DNA of 64,000 nt from Gp13-AA77 sp035949375 (lineage in GTDB: Bacteria > Acidobacteriota > Terriglobia > UBA7540): positions 40,134 through 104,133 of the forward strand of contig DASZIG010000021.1 of NCBI GenBank assembly GCA_035949375.1. The letters are read 5' to 3'. The notes under the pieces were generated by a model. The model searched no databases. It saw only the letters and a list, made by a program, of their open reading frames with translations, and had not been told where the DNA came from. How positions within the stretch are numbered: the first letter of the stretch is position 1; each line of letters begins with the position of its first letter. The position numbers and the translations under genes are program-made. Shown in pieces: positions 48,934-57,525 of the stretch.

Positions 48934-50466
48934 ATGACATCAGGATTCAGGGCCGCGACCAACGTGGCCTCGAGCTGGCTGAAGCTCGCGGTCCAGCTCG
49001 CGGTCGGGGTGGTGGTTTCGCCGTTCATCGTCCACCGGCTGGGCGACGCGGCCTTCGGCATATGGGTCCTGGTCTTTTCCGTAACATCGTATTTCGGCCT
49101 GCTCGACTTCGGTGTGCGGGCCTCGATCGGGCGCTACGTCGCCCGCTACGCGGCCCTCGGGGACCTGGATCAGTTGCGGCGATTTGTAAACACGAGCCTG
49201 GCAGCGTGCAGCATCCTGGGGGCCGGGGTGCTGTTGATCACGCTGGCGGGCTCGGAATACCTGGGCGTATTCTTCAAGATTCCGCCCGGTGACCTGGGCG
49301 CGGCGCGCCTGCTGTTTGTGCTTATTGGCGCGGACGTCGCGCTGGCGTTTCCCCTGAGCATTTTTGGATGCGTCCTCGAAGGCTATCAGAATTTCTGGCC
49401 GCTGAATGTTGTGCAGATTGTCGCGGCGCTCGTCCGCGGCGGCCTGAGCGTGCTCGTACTCGGCCTGGGAGGTGGCCTGGTAGCTGTCGCCGCCGTCACC
49501 GTGGGCGTGAATCTCCTGCGGCACTTCGCCTGTGCAGCGCTAGCGTTCCGCACCACGCCGCTGCGACTCGGTGCGCAGTATCTGGATCGATCGGTGGTGG
49601 GCCAACTCGCAGGTTACAGTGCGACGGCGTTCATGATTTTTATCGCCGAGACGCTGCGCTTTCAGACGGACGCTGTGGTAATCGGAGCTTTTCTCTCGGC
49701 CGCGGCCGTCACCTATTTCGCCATCGGATCGAAGCTCGTCGATTATGCCTCCAGCATCGTGGTAAGCATGTCGCAGATATTCACGCCCATGGCCAGCCAC
49801 CACGACGCGAGCGGGGACCAGGAAAAAGTGCGCCGGGTTTTCCTGGCCGGAAACCGCGCGTGCGCCTTGGTGATCTTTCCGCTCTGCGCCGTCCTGATCC
49901 TTCTCGGTAAGCCCGCAATCGAACTCTGGATGGGCGCAAAGTATCTGGTGAGCTACCCGATTCTGGTCTTGCTGATCCTGCCCCGGACTCTGTTACTCGC
50001 CCAATCCGGATCCATTCGTATTCTGCTCGGCCTTGGCCGCCAGCGTACCTTCGCTCTCATGACGATGCTCGACGGTCTTGCCAACTTGCTGTTGAGTATC
50101 GCGCTCGTGAAGCCATGGGGCATCCTGGGAGTTGCTTGGGGCACCGCCATTCCCCTGGCTTGCACCAGCCTGCTGTTCCTGCCGCGCCACGTTTGCCGGA
50201 TGTTGCATGTCCCGCTGCGCACTTTTCTGCTTCAGGCTTATCAGGTCCCGCTTGCCCTGACGATTCCCATGGCCTGTGTGCTGTGGGTGTTGCGCTTGTG
50301 GCTTCCTGTGCCGGGCTATGGCGGACTGCTGCTCGAGGCCGGCGTGGCGGGCCTGGTCTACTGTGCCGGTCTCGCCTGGTGGATACTTCCGGCGTCGAGC
50401 GGGGCGAAAGGACGCCGGGCCCGGTTCAGCGAGTTGTGGAGCCACGCGCTCGGCAAAGAGCTTTGA
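48934..50466 (+). CDS. Wzx/MATE-like polysaccharide flippase
   Basis: A 510-residue integral membrane protein with about 12-14 helices. The start at 48934 (MTSGFRAATNVASSWLKLAVQLAVGVVVSPFIVHRLGDAAFGIWVLVFSVTSYFGLLDFGVRASIGRYVARY) is the standard opening of the polysaccharide transporter family, including FGVRASIGRYVARY after helix 2. Such proteins flip undecaprenyl- or lipid-linked oligosaccharides across the inner membrane. It is the last gene of the plus-strand operon and converges with two glycosyltransferase genes, leaving 16 bases between stops. This indicates the cluster makes a lipid-linked or glycosylated exported product. Confidence 0.88.
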   Translation: MTSGFRAATNVASSWLKLAVQLAVGVVVSPFIVHRLGDAAFGIWVLVFSVTSYFGLLDFGVRASIGRYVARYAALGDLDQLRRFVNTSLAACSILGAGVLLITLAGSEYLGVFFKIPPGDLGAARLLFVLIGADVALAFPLSIFGCVLEGYQNFWPLNVVQIVAALVRGGLSVLVLGLGGGLVAVAAVTVGVNLLRHFACAALAFRTTPLRLGAQYLDRSVVGQLAGYSATAFMIFIAETLRFQTDAVVIGAFLSAAAVTYFAIGSKLVDYASSIVVSMSQIFTPMASHHDASGDQEKVRRVFLAGNRACALVIFPLCAVLILLGKPAIELWMGAKYLVSYPILVLLILPRTLLLAQSGSIRILLGLGRQRTFALMTMLDGLANLLLSIALVKPWGILGVAWGTAIPLACTSLLFLPRHVCRMLHVPLRTFLLQAYQVPLALTIPMACVLWVLRLWLPVPGYGGLLLEAGVAGLVYCAGLAWWILPASSGAKGRRARFSELWSHALGKEL

Positions 50467-50482
50467 TCCAGAAATTCTGATG

Positions 50483-51643
50483 CTATCCACCGTGCGTCTC
50501 TCCATACTCAGCCGTATTCGACCGCCGGCCGAGCCTGGTGTAGAGATTCTCCAGTTGCGACGCAGTCCAATCGGCGTCGTAGGTGCGAGCGAATTCCTGC
50601 GCGGCGCGTCCCAGACGTTCGCGGCGCTCGCGGTCACGAAGCAACTCGCCAACGCCTTCGGCGAGCGCCTCTGGATTCCTGACAGGCACGGCGAGAGCAG
50701 ATGTGGGCGCCATCTCCGCGACCAGGCCCACGGAGGTGCCTACGGTTGGAACCCCGGACGCCGCTGCCTCGAGCACCGCCGCTCCCATGCTTTCGAAGCG
50801 CGACGATTGCACGAAAACGTGCGCGGTACGATAGAAATTCCTGATCGCCTCCGGCGGCAGGTATCCATGGAATCGAATGCGCTGGGCGACGCCGAGCGCA
50901 GCCGCGTCCCGCTGGACCGTGCCCGCGAGAGTGTCTTCCCCCACGCAGTCGAGTTCGACGTTCATCCCGCGGTTGAGCAAGCTTCGCAGAGCCCGCAACA
51001 GCGTGACTTGGTCCTTTACTGGATTGAGGCTCGCGACTTGCAGCAGCCGCCACGGCGGCCCATCCGGTCGCCCGGGCGACCCCCAGAAATGTGCCCGATC
51101 AACTCCGAGGGGCAGCCAGACAGCGCCGGGGCTGATGAGGGCGAGCGGCTCGAGGCTGCGATGGCTGCCTGCCGTGACCGCATCCGCAGCCTTGAGGACG
51201 AGTCTCGTCTTGAAGCGCCCGAACCGCGTTGCCGCGCCGCCGTAGCCGATGTCCGGGAGCCAGACGAGTTCGCCGCCGCCGATGCTCACCACGACGCGAG
51301 CGCGCAGCAGTCGTCCCGCGGCCACCGCCCAGGCCGCATGGCGGCCGGCCCAGAAGGCATGCAAAATGTCAAAGGGCGCCGGCTCGTGGCGCAGCACCGA
51401 CATGAATCGCCGGAAGCCATTCACCCATTGACCCGCGCGGCCGCGGCCGGCAATGGTTCCCAAGCTTACGACGCTGGCGCCGAGCAGGGTATACCGCGCC
51501 TGTTCCGGCTGGTCGAGCGCAATCACCAGAACCTCGTGGCGTCGCGCCAGGTGCTCGATGAAGGTTTGCAGCACGGGAATGCTGCGCGCATGCCCGCCTC
51601 GGCAAACGCCGCCCACGCCCGGCACGATCAGCGCGATCTTCAT
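50483..51643 (-). CDS. GT4-like glycosyltransferase
   Basis: A 386-residue GT-B fold glycosyltransferase (GT4-like). The N-terminal domain starts MKIALIVPGVGGVCRGGHARSIPVLQTFIEHLA, with the GG-containing loop of GT-B enzymes. The C-terminal domain has QVASLNPVKDQVTLLRAL and VFVQSSRFESMGAAVLEAAASGVPTVGTSVGLVAEM, the E-x7-E nucleotide-sugar motif of GT4. A retaining mechanism with a nucleotide sugar donor is the family expectation. Its start codon overlaps the neighbour by four bases (ATGA), and it is the last gene of the minus-strand operon. Confidence 0.9.
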   Translation of the reverse strand: MKIALIVPGVGGVCRGGHARSIPVLQTFIEHLARRHEVLVIALDQPEQARYTLLGASVVSLGTIAGRGRAGQWVNGFRRFMSVLRHEPAPFDILHAFWAGRHAAWAVAAGRLLRARVVVSIGGGELVWLPDIGYGGAATRFGRFKTRLVLKAADAVTAGSHRSLEPLALISPGAVWLPLGVDRAHFWGSPGRPDGPPWRLLQVASLNPVKDQVTLLRALRSLLNRGMNVELDCVGEDTLAGTVQRDAAALGVAQRIRFHGYLPPEAIRNFYRTAHVFVQSSRFESMGAAVLEAAASGVPTVGTSVGLVAEMAPTSALAVPVRNPEALAEGVGELLRDRERRERLGRAAQEFARTYDADWTASQLENLYTRLGRRSNTAEYGETHGG

Positions 51644-52830
51644 GGCACAAGCCTTCTCGCGGCGATTTCCCGGTAGGCGCGGACGGCTTTGCGCGCGATG
51701 GCCTCCCAGCTCAATTGCTCTTCAAAGAAACGGACGGCGCGGTCGGACAGCGCTTGCCAAGGCTCGCGCCGGACGCGCAGGAACGCTTCAGCGAATGTCG
51801 CGCTCTCGCCGGGACGCCAGAGAGCCCCGATGCGCCCCCGGTCGGTGAGCGCGCGGAACGAGGCGATGTCTGTAACCACCGGGCCCAGTCCGCAGGCGAG
51901 CGCCTCGGCTAGGGCGTAGCCGCTCCCCTCGTAGTGGCTGCCGAGGATAAAGTAATCGGCGCTGTTGTACACCGCTTCGAGATCGGCGTGCGGGAGGTTG
52001 CCGAGCAGCGTCACGGACGCCGCGAGCCTCGGACTCTGGGCAAGGCACTCGCGGATCGCCGGGAGCAAAGTATCGTCGCCGTAGGCCATGTAGAGCCGCG
52101 CCCGCGATTCCTGCCGCAATACGAGATCGAATCCCCACAGAACGCTCAACGGATCCTTCAAGGCAATCAGGCGCCCGACCCAAAGCACGACTGGGTCTCC
52201 GGTCATGCCGGTCCGCGCGCGCGCGGGGCCGCGATCCTGCCGGCGAAATGCCGTCGATCCTTCCATGACCTCGTAGACGGGCTGGCGGCGAGAGATCAAC
52301 CCCTGCTCGATCCAGGCGTCGGAAAGCTCCGAGGCCGCAAAAAAGAAGGCGTCGGCAGAGCGCAAACCCCAGGCCTGCACTCGGCCGCGCAGGCCCCGCG
52401 ACGGCTTCTCGGCGTGATGCTGCACCACGATGACGGACTCCCGCGGCACCACGGCTTTCAAAGCGCGCAACTGCAAGGGAAACTGGAGGCTGTTGAAATG
52501 AATGACGGTCTTTCCTCCCGATGCCGCGCAGACCTTGCGGGCCGCGCGCTGAAACGCGCGCGGCACCTGCAACTTGCCGAGGTGGGGAGCGCAGCGGTCC
52601 CGCACCAACACGAAGCGCACGCCCCCGCGCTCGACCTCCTCGTCCCGGGCAAAGCGCTGCACCACCGTGACCCGTGCGCCTTCCGCAGCCAGGGCCGCGG
52701 TCCCATGCGCCAGGGTCGAATAGGCGCCGAGCAGATCCTCGAGCGACTTCATGCCGGGCTCGTACCAGTAATTCAGGTAGGCTACGTGCAGTCCAGTCCC
52801 CTCTGGCGCCCTCCCTGCCATATCCGTCAA
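51640..52830 (-). CDS. GT4-like glycosyltransferase
   Basis: A 396-residue GT-B glycosyltransferase. The start at 52830 is a TTG overlapping the previous stop (TTGA); an ATG lies three codons later. The C-terminal domain has VVLWVGRLIALKDPLSVLWGFDLVL and DYFILGSHYEGSGYALAEALACGLGPVVTDIASFRAL, the GT4 donor-binding segment with Glu residues seven apart. A DxH-like region (VIVVQHHAEKPSRGL) lies near the middle. It probably adds a second sugar to the product made by the cluster. It is coupled to both neighbours. Confidence 0.88.
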   Translation of the reverse strand: MTDMAGRAPEGTGLHVAYLNYWYEPGMKSLEDLLGAYSTLAHGTAALAAEGARVTVVQRFARDEEVERGGVRFVLVRDRCAPHLGKLQVPRAFQRAARKVCAASGGKTVIHFNSLQFPLQLRALKAVVPRESVIVVQHHAEKPSRGLRGRVQAWGLRSADAFFFAASELSDAWIEQGLISRRQPVYEVMEGSTAFRRQDRGPARARTGMTGDPVVLWVGRLIALKDPLSVLWGFDLVLRQESRARLYMAYGDDTLLPAIRECLAQSPRLAASVTLLGNLPHADLEAVYNSADYFILGSHYEGSGYALAEALACGLGPVVTDIASFRALTDRGRIGALWRPGESATFAEAFLRVRREPWQALSDRAVRFFEEQLSWEAIARKAVRAYREIAARRLVP

Positions 52831-53774
52831 GCGGGGCTCCCCGCCGCCGGCCGCTTGCAGAACCCGTGCACCAGGAAGAACTGCGGGCCCTCGCCCCGGC
52901 GCTCATCCTCGACGAGACGGGCGAGGAACAGGGTGTAGCCTCCGATGGTCCGGGCCGCCTCGACTTCGAACTCGCGCACGCGCAGGGCGAAGTCCGGAAC
53001 CGGCAGGCCGAAAGCCTTCGAGGCCGCGAGCGGGAAGGGAAGCCCGGCCGCTTCGATGGAAGGCTCGCGGTGATTACGGCCCATATCATAGGCTACTGAT
53101 GTGTGCTCAGCCGGCACGCTGCTGAGCGCGATGCGCCTCGAGCGCCCGACGAGCGGTACCACGCTGCTCGTGCTCTGAAGAGTGAGCCCGAGGTGCGCGC
53201 CGGCGACCTGCCCCATGAGATCGAGAGGAATCATGTTGAAGGCCGTCCCATCGCTCACGCTCGCAAGATGCACCGGGCGGGGGCAAATATAGAATACAAA
53301 CAGGCTTCGTTCCTCGGCCAGGGTTGTCCGCGTCCCCGGCGGATTCCCGGCGCTGCGCCGCCTCCAGGCGTAGTAAGCGTAACGCGACCACAACCACGGA
53401 CGGCAGAGGCAGAAGTTGGCGCAATCGCGGGCCGTAAAGAGGCAGAGTTGCCGGCCTCCGGCGGGAATCACCTGGGCGAGCGAAAGGCCGATCTCGCCGA
53501 GCACGCGCCTTCCCCGGCCCCGTTCGCGGAACTTCAACGAAACCGGGCTGCGACGGAGCGCGGCGACGTCGAGCGGCGCTTCCATTCCGATGCCGATGGT
53601 CACGGGCGACGCCGAGGCTACCAGGTTGCTTGCCGTCACATCGCGCGCCGGGCCGAGCCCGTGCAGCCACACGCCGACTTCGGATTGAGGCTCCTCGAGC
53701 GCGATGGGACGAAACCGCGAGAAGTCTGCGGCCCCGAACAGCGCCCCCTTGACGAGTTGCCGCACCGTTACCAT
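52827..53774 (-). CDS. Flavin-reductase-like domain protein
   Basis: A 315-residue protein. The ATG at 53774 is chosen because GAAGG lies upstream and the frame before it overlaps the previous gene. The C-terminal half (LFVFYICPRPVHLASVSDGTAFNMIPLDLMG, then SVVPLVGRSRRIALSSVP) has the pattern of the flavin reductase-like FMN-binding domain. The N-terminal ~130 residues (SRFRPIALEEPQSEVGVWLHGLGPARDVTASNLVASASPVTIGIGM) look like a related, more diverged segment with a cysteine cluster (LCLFTARDCANFCLCRPW). Supply of reduced flavin to a partner oxygenase is the family role, but no oxygenase is in the cluster, so a scavenging or structural role is possible. Confidence 0.65.
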   Translation of the reverse strand: MVTVRQLVKGALFGAADFSRFRPIALEEPQSEVGVWLHGLGPARDVTASNLVASASPVTIGIGMEAPLDVAALRRSPVSLKFRERGRGRRVLGEIGLSLAQVIPAGGRQLCLFTARDCANFCLCRPWLWSRYAYYAWRRRSAGNPPGTRTTLAEERSLFVFYICPRPVHLASVSDGTAFNMIPLDLMGQVAGAHLGLTLQSTSSVVPLVGRSRRIALSSVPAEHTSVAYDMGRNHREPSIEAAGLPFPLAASKAFGLPVPDFALRVREFEVEAARTIGGYTLFLARLVEDERRGEGPQFFLVHGFCKRPAAGSPA

Positions 53775-53814
53775 TCTCGAGACCTTCGGCGCGCGACCTG
53801 CGCCATACGGGGAG

Positions 53815-54627
53815 TCATACGCGCTCGAACTGCAACAGGACGTGGCCGGCCAGCGCGCGCAGCAGCGGCACACGCCCGAGCCCACGATCGGCCCGCGCCA
53901 GGCCTTCAAAAAGCCGTGGCAGCCGCGCGGCCCACGGCTCCATGAAAGTGGGCGGCAGGCTGATGCCGACGCCCGTGAGCTTTCGCAGCCGAAACTCGGG
54001 CGCGAATGTTCTTGCGATGGCACCGGGCGAGGGGCAATGCACCCGCTGCGCGCTGCCGTCGGCAAAGTGGCGCACCATGCCGGCGCTTCGGAGGCGCTCC
54101 GTGGCTTTGCGCAGCTCGCCGTGCGCGAGGTACCGCGCCATGTTCCAGGGCGCATAACGTCCCAGCATGCAGAAGAGCGCTCGCGCGCCGGGCCGCATCA
54201 GGCGTCCGAGGTCACGCGCCACGCCCGCGAGGTCTGGCACGCAGTTCAGCCCGGCGAAGTCAGAGAACGCTCCGTCAAACGGACCCTCGGCGGCGAGCGC
54301 GCCGATCTCTTCGGTCGGCAACACGCGAAACTCGACGAGGCCCCGGACGGGGCTCGCTTCGAGGCGCCGCCGGGCCATGGCGATCATGCCCGGCGACAGG
54401 TCGCAGGCCAGCACGCGGACGCCGCGCCCGGCCAGGTACAGGGCGTCGACGCCCGTGCCGCAATTCAGCTCCAGGACGCGCTGGCCGCCCTCGAACACCT
54501 CGTCGACCTCGCGCCAGACGGCGTCGCGCTCGGCGCGCCCGATCACGGTGTTGGTGAAAATCTCGTCGTACGACGCCGAAGTCTCGTCCCAGTAGCCCTG
54601 AATGGATCCGGTTTCCATGGTGTTCAC
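53815..54627 (-). CDS. Class I SAM-dependent methyltransferase (paralogue)
   Basis: A 270-residue methyltransferase, leading gene of the minus-strand operon. The start at 54627 is a GTG with TAGGAG six bases upstream; an ATG lies three codons later. SYDEIFTNTVIGRAERDAVWREVDEVFEGGQRVLELNCGTGVDALYLAGRGVRVLACDLSPGM closely parallels the gene at 44787-45608, and the C-terminal halves also correspond (GVGISLPPTFMEPWAARLPRLFEGLARADRGLGRVPLLRALA). Duplication within one cluster suggests two analogous methylations of one molecule. It is divergent from the HprK-like gene by only 44 bases. Confidence 0.9.
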   Translation of the reverse strand: MNTMETGSIQGYWDETSASYDEIFTNTVIGRAERDAVWREVDEVFEGGQRVLELNCGTGVDALYLAGRGVRVLACDLSPGMIAMARRRLEASPVRGLVEFRVLPTEEIGALAAEGPFDGAFSDFAGLNCVPDLAGVARDLGRLMRPGARALFCMLGRYAPWNMARYLAHGELRKATERLRSAGMVRHFADGSAQRVHCPSPGAIARTFAPEFRLRKLTGVGISLPPTFMEPWAARLPRLFEGLARADRGLGRVPLLRALAGHVLLQFERV

Positions 54628-54671
54628 GCGGCGCTCCTACCTTAACGCGCACTGATATTGTAAGCTACGCC

Positions 54672-56177
54672 TTGGTGCTTCCGATCGATCAGCCTCACAC
54701 TCCCCTTTGCGAGTGGTATCGCGTGATGGGCCTGGCCTGCGCGCTCGCGACCAATTCCCCGGACGTTCTCGGCGCCGCCCGTGCGACCTTCCGGCAGACG
54801 ATCCCCGCGCCGCCGGCCCCTGATTTCACCCTGCGCTTCGCGGTGCAAGGCGACGCCGAAAGCGGGCCGCCCTCGCCCCAGGCGTGTTTCCGCGGTCTCA
54901 ATCATCTGGTTTACGTGGGATTCGGGGGCGGGAGCGCGATGCTTCTCGACCTTCGCCGCCGGCGCGCGCTCGGCCGGTTCTCTCCGGCTCTCGCCGCGGA
55001 CGCCGCCTACTGGCAGCGCGTCATTCTGCCGAACGCCGTCGGCCTGATGAGCGAGGCTCTCGGCTTGACGGCGCTCCACTGCGCGTCGGTGGAGAAGGAC
55101 GGCGCCGCGCTGCTTCTGGCCGGCGGTTCGGGCGCCGGCAAATCGACCCTGTCGCTCGCTTTGGCCCGGCGCGGGTTCGGGTTTGTTTCCGATGATTGGA
55201 CCTATTTCTCGCATCCTTGTGGCCGCCTGCGCGCCTGGCACATCGCGACGCCCCTCAAGCTGCTGCCCGACGCGGCGCGCTTCTTCCCGGAGTTGGGCGC
55301 GCTCCGGCCCCACCTGTCGCTCAACGGCGAGGTGGCGTACGAGGCCGACCCCGAGACCGTGTTCGGTGTCCGGCGGGCCCTCGAGTGCGAGCCTAGATGG
55401 CTGGTCTTCATCGAGCGCCGGAGCGGACCGGGACACCGCCTCACCCGCGTGGCTCCCGGGGAAGCCGCGGCCCGCCTGGAGCACGAGCTCGAAGAGCTTC
55501 CGGTGGAGCTTGCCGGCGTGAGCGCCCGGCAATCCGCCACGGTGCTTGACCTCGCGGGCCGCGAGTGTTGGGCGCTCGAACACGGGGAGAGCCCGGAGGG
55601 AGCCGCCGCGATTCTGGCTGGGATCTTGTCCTCGTCGCGCCCGGCCGGGCCCGGACCCATCGCGAACCACGAAAGCCAGCCGCGCTTCCACCGCACGGGT
55701 CCCGACATCCTGCGGCGCTTCACGCCCACGCCCTGGCGGGGAGACTTCGAGGCAGGCTTCGAGGGCGGTTTCGAGGCCGGGTCCGGTGCCGGGCCGGCCG
55801 TAGTGCGCCTCGAGACCGACAGCCCGGCGATCCTGCGGCAGGTGGCGGGCGTGCTTCGCGTCGCGCGCGCCGCGCGCGCGCCGCAATTCCTGTGGCGGCT
55901 GGTCGCCGAGCCCGCGCCTCGGGGCGGCGCAGACATTAGCCCGTCGCCGCACGTTACGACGGCGGTCTCGAGTTTCAAGGCCGACGGTCTGCAACTCGAT
56001 ACCATCGCGGAGATCATGGGAGAAAACGTCGCTCGCAGTTTTTTTGCGGTGGACGCCGATGCGCGGCTGGCGGTCGGATTCCTGGCTGAGTCCCTGGTGA
56101 GCGACGGGGCGCAATTCCGTGAGGTGCTCGCGCGTCTCATCTCCGCCACCGCCGCCGCGCTCGCGGAAAGCTCATGA
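54672..56177 (+). CDS. HprK-like kinase with extra C-terminal domain
   Basis: A 501-residue protein. The start is a TTG at 54672 or GTG at 54675; no good ribosome binding site decides. A central ATP-binding site, LLAGGSGAGKSTLSLALARRGFGFVSDD, has Walker A at 151-159 and the HprK-type DD at 174-175. HPr kinases phosphorylate Ser in proteins or peptides; HprK-like kinases also modify lasso peptides and act in PEP-CTERM clusters. The N-terminal ~60 residues (ATNSPDVLGAARATFRQ) have a partner in the C-terminal region (ETDSPAILRQVAGVLRVARA), linked by a FEAGFEGGFEAG repeat. Its stop overlaps the nucleotidyltransferase start by four bases (ATGA). Confidence 0.8.
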   Translation: MVLPIDQPHTPLCEWYRVMGLACALATNSPDVLGAARATFRQTIPAPPAPDFTLRFAVQGDAESGPPSPQACFRGLNHLVYVGFGGGSAMLLDLRRRRALGRFSPALAADAAYWQRVILPNAVGLMSEALGLTALHCASVEKDGAALLLAGGSGAGKSTLSLALARRGFGFVSDDWTYFSHPCGRLRAWHIATPLKLLPDAARFFPELGALRPHLSLNGEVAYEADPETVFGVRRALECEPRWLVFIERRSGPGHRLTRVAPGEAAARLEHELEELPVELAGVSARQSATVLDLAGRECWALEHGESPEGAAAILAGILSSSRPAGPGPIANHESQPRFHRTGPDILRRFTPTPWRGDFEAGFEGGFEAGSGAGPAVVRLETDSPAILRQVAGVLRVARAARAPQFLWRLVAEPAPRGGADISPSPHVTTAVSSFKADGLQLDTIAEIMGENVARSFFAVDADARLAVGFLAESLVSDGAQFREVLARLISATAAALAESS

Positions 56178-57457
56178 ATCGCGCCCTGGCACAAGGCATC
56201 GTACGGGCTCTCGGCGTCACGGGTGTGCCCCGCGACCGCCTGCGCGCTGTCCAGGGGTTCAACGCCGCTGATTGGCAGCGGACGCTCGCCTGGCTCGATG
56301 ACAGCGCTCTCGGCCTTTACCTGCTTGATGCGGTCGAGCGCGCCGGGGCCGGCGGGCCCGGCGGGATTCTCCCGGCTGCGATCCGGACTCGCCTCGCACA
56401 GAACCTGGAATCGAACCGCCTGCGCCTCGCGGCGATGAAGGGCGAGTTTCGCGCGCTCAATTGGCATCTCGACGCCGCCGGCGCGGAGTACGCGGTGTTG
56501 AAGGGTTTCGCGCTCGTGCCCGACTATTGTCCGGACGCCGCGCTGCGCAGCCAGTATGATTACGACTACCTCGTGAGCCCCCGAACCGCCGCTTCCGCCG
56601 AGGCGGCTCTCGAAAATCTCGGCTATTGCCGCAAAGTGCAGAGCCCGGGACACGAGCCTGAAGGCGTGTCGCTGATGGCGCCCCGGCCTCTTGGTCCGCC
56701 GGCCGCGGACGGCGGCTTCTACAGCGCGTCGCTTGCGCGCGGGGTGGAACTGCACACCAAGCTCTGGGAGTACGACGCGGACGGCGTGCGCGTGGAGACG
56801 CCGCCTGACGTGCTCGAACGCAGACAACCGGCGGCCTGGGAGGGATTGAGCTTTCCGGCCCTCGACGGCACGGATGCGCTTCTGTTTCAGGTCCTGCATG
56901 CCTTCCATCACCTGCTGGATCACTGGTGCCGGCTCTCGTGCTTTCTCGAAATCGCCCGATTCCTCGATCGCCGCCATGCGGACAGCGACTTCTGGGAGCG
57001 CTTCCGCGCTCGCGTTCAGCCTCTCGGTTACGCGCCCGAAGTCACCGGGCTGGTTCTTGCCATGGCGGGCTCTCTCTTTGACGCTCCGTTGCCCCGCGAG
57101 GTCAGCCGCTGGGCCGCGCCGCCGCCTGCGGTATCGCTCTGGGTGCAGCATTACGGTCTCGATTGGGCTCTCGCTCCGTTTCCGGGCAGCAAGCTGAGCC
57201 TGTTTGTGCACGCCGCGTTCGTCGAGGACGCTCATACCTGGCGGCGCATCCGTCGCGCCCGGCTTTTTCCCTGGCATCGCCCGGCGCAGGTCGTCGGGGC
57301 CGGAGATCCTGCCGTCTCTCCCGTGGCCGCGTGGAAATCCCGCGCGGAGCAGTGGCGTTTCGTGCTGGGCCGCGCGCGCTTCCACTTTGGCGCGTTGTGT
57401 GAGTACGGACGGCATCTGCGGCGCTGGAACAGGATGGTGCGAGCTGGAGGACGGTAG
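56174..57457 (+). CDS. PF14907-like nucleotidyltransferase
   Basis: A 427-residue protein whose start overlaps the kinase stop by four bases. EYAVLKGFALVPDYCPDAALRSQYDYDYLVSPRTAA at 105-140 is the pattern of the uncharacterised nucleotidyltransferase family (LKG, then R...DYDxLV with Asp129 and Asp131). In known clusters such proteins accompany HprK-like kinases, including in some lasso peptide and exosortase loci, and are thought to add nucleotides to a peptide or sugar. No other nucleotidyltransferase motif (GS loop) is seen, so activity is uncertain. It is the last gene of this cluster before a 541-base repetitive gap. Confidence 0.8.
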   Translation: MNRALAQGIVRALGVTGVPRDRLRAVQGFNAADWQRTLAWLDDSALGLYLLDAVERAGAGGPGGILPAAIRTRLAQNLESNRLRLAAMKGEFRALNWHLDAAGAEYAVLKGFALVPDYCPDAALRSQYDYDYLVSPRTAASAEAALENLGYCRKVQSPGHEPEGVSLMAPRPLGPPAADGGFYSASLARGVELHTKLWEYDADGVRVETPPDVLERRQPAAWEGLSFPALDGTDALLFQVLHAFHHLLDHWCRLSCFLEIARFLDRRHADSDFWERFRARVQPLGYAPEVTGLVLAMAGSLFDAPLPREVSRWAAPPPAVSLWVQHYGLDWALAPFPGSKLSLFVHAAFVEDAHTWRRIRRARLFPWHRPAQVVGAGDPAVSPVAAWKSRAEQWRFVLGRARFHFGALCEYGRHLRRWNRMVRAGGR

Positions 57458-57484
57458 GCGGTTGACGGAAGGCGGTTGACGGAA
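57457..57484 (+). repeat. Perfect 14-bp tandem duplication
   Basis: GGCGGTTGACGGAA occurs twice, starting on the last base of the nucleotidyltransferase stop codon and continuing into a degenerate third unit (GGCGCTGGAC). It is the same kind of event as at 29449 and 63841. Confidence 0.85.
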
Positions 57485-57525
57485 GGCGCTGGACAGTCGA
57501 TCGATTACAGATTGGGTTTTGGCCC

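Noticed and set aside
50276..51676. 466-residue plus-strand frame opposite a glycosyltransferase gene
   Set aside because: The minus-strand gene has clear GT4 motifs; the plus-strand frame has none.
54642..57415. Long open frames opposite the kinase and nucleotidyltransferase genes
   Set aside because: Two overlapping minus-strand frames read as Arg/Gly/Ser-rich nonsense; the sense genes overlap by ATGA and carry ATP-binding and LKG motifs.
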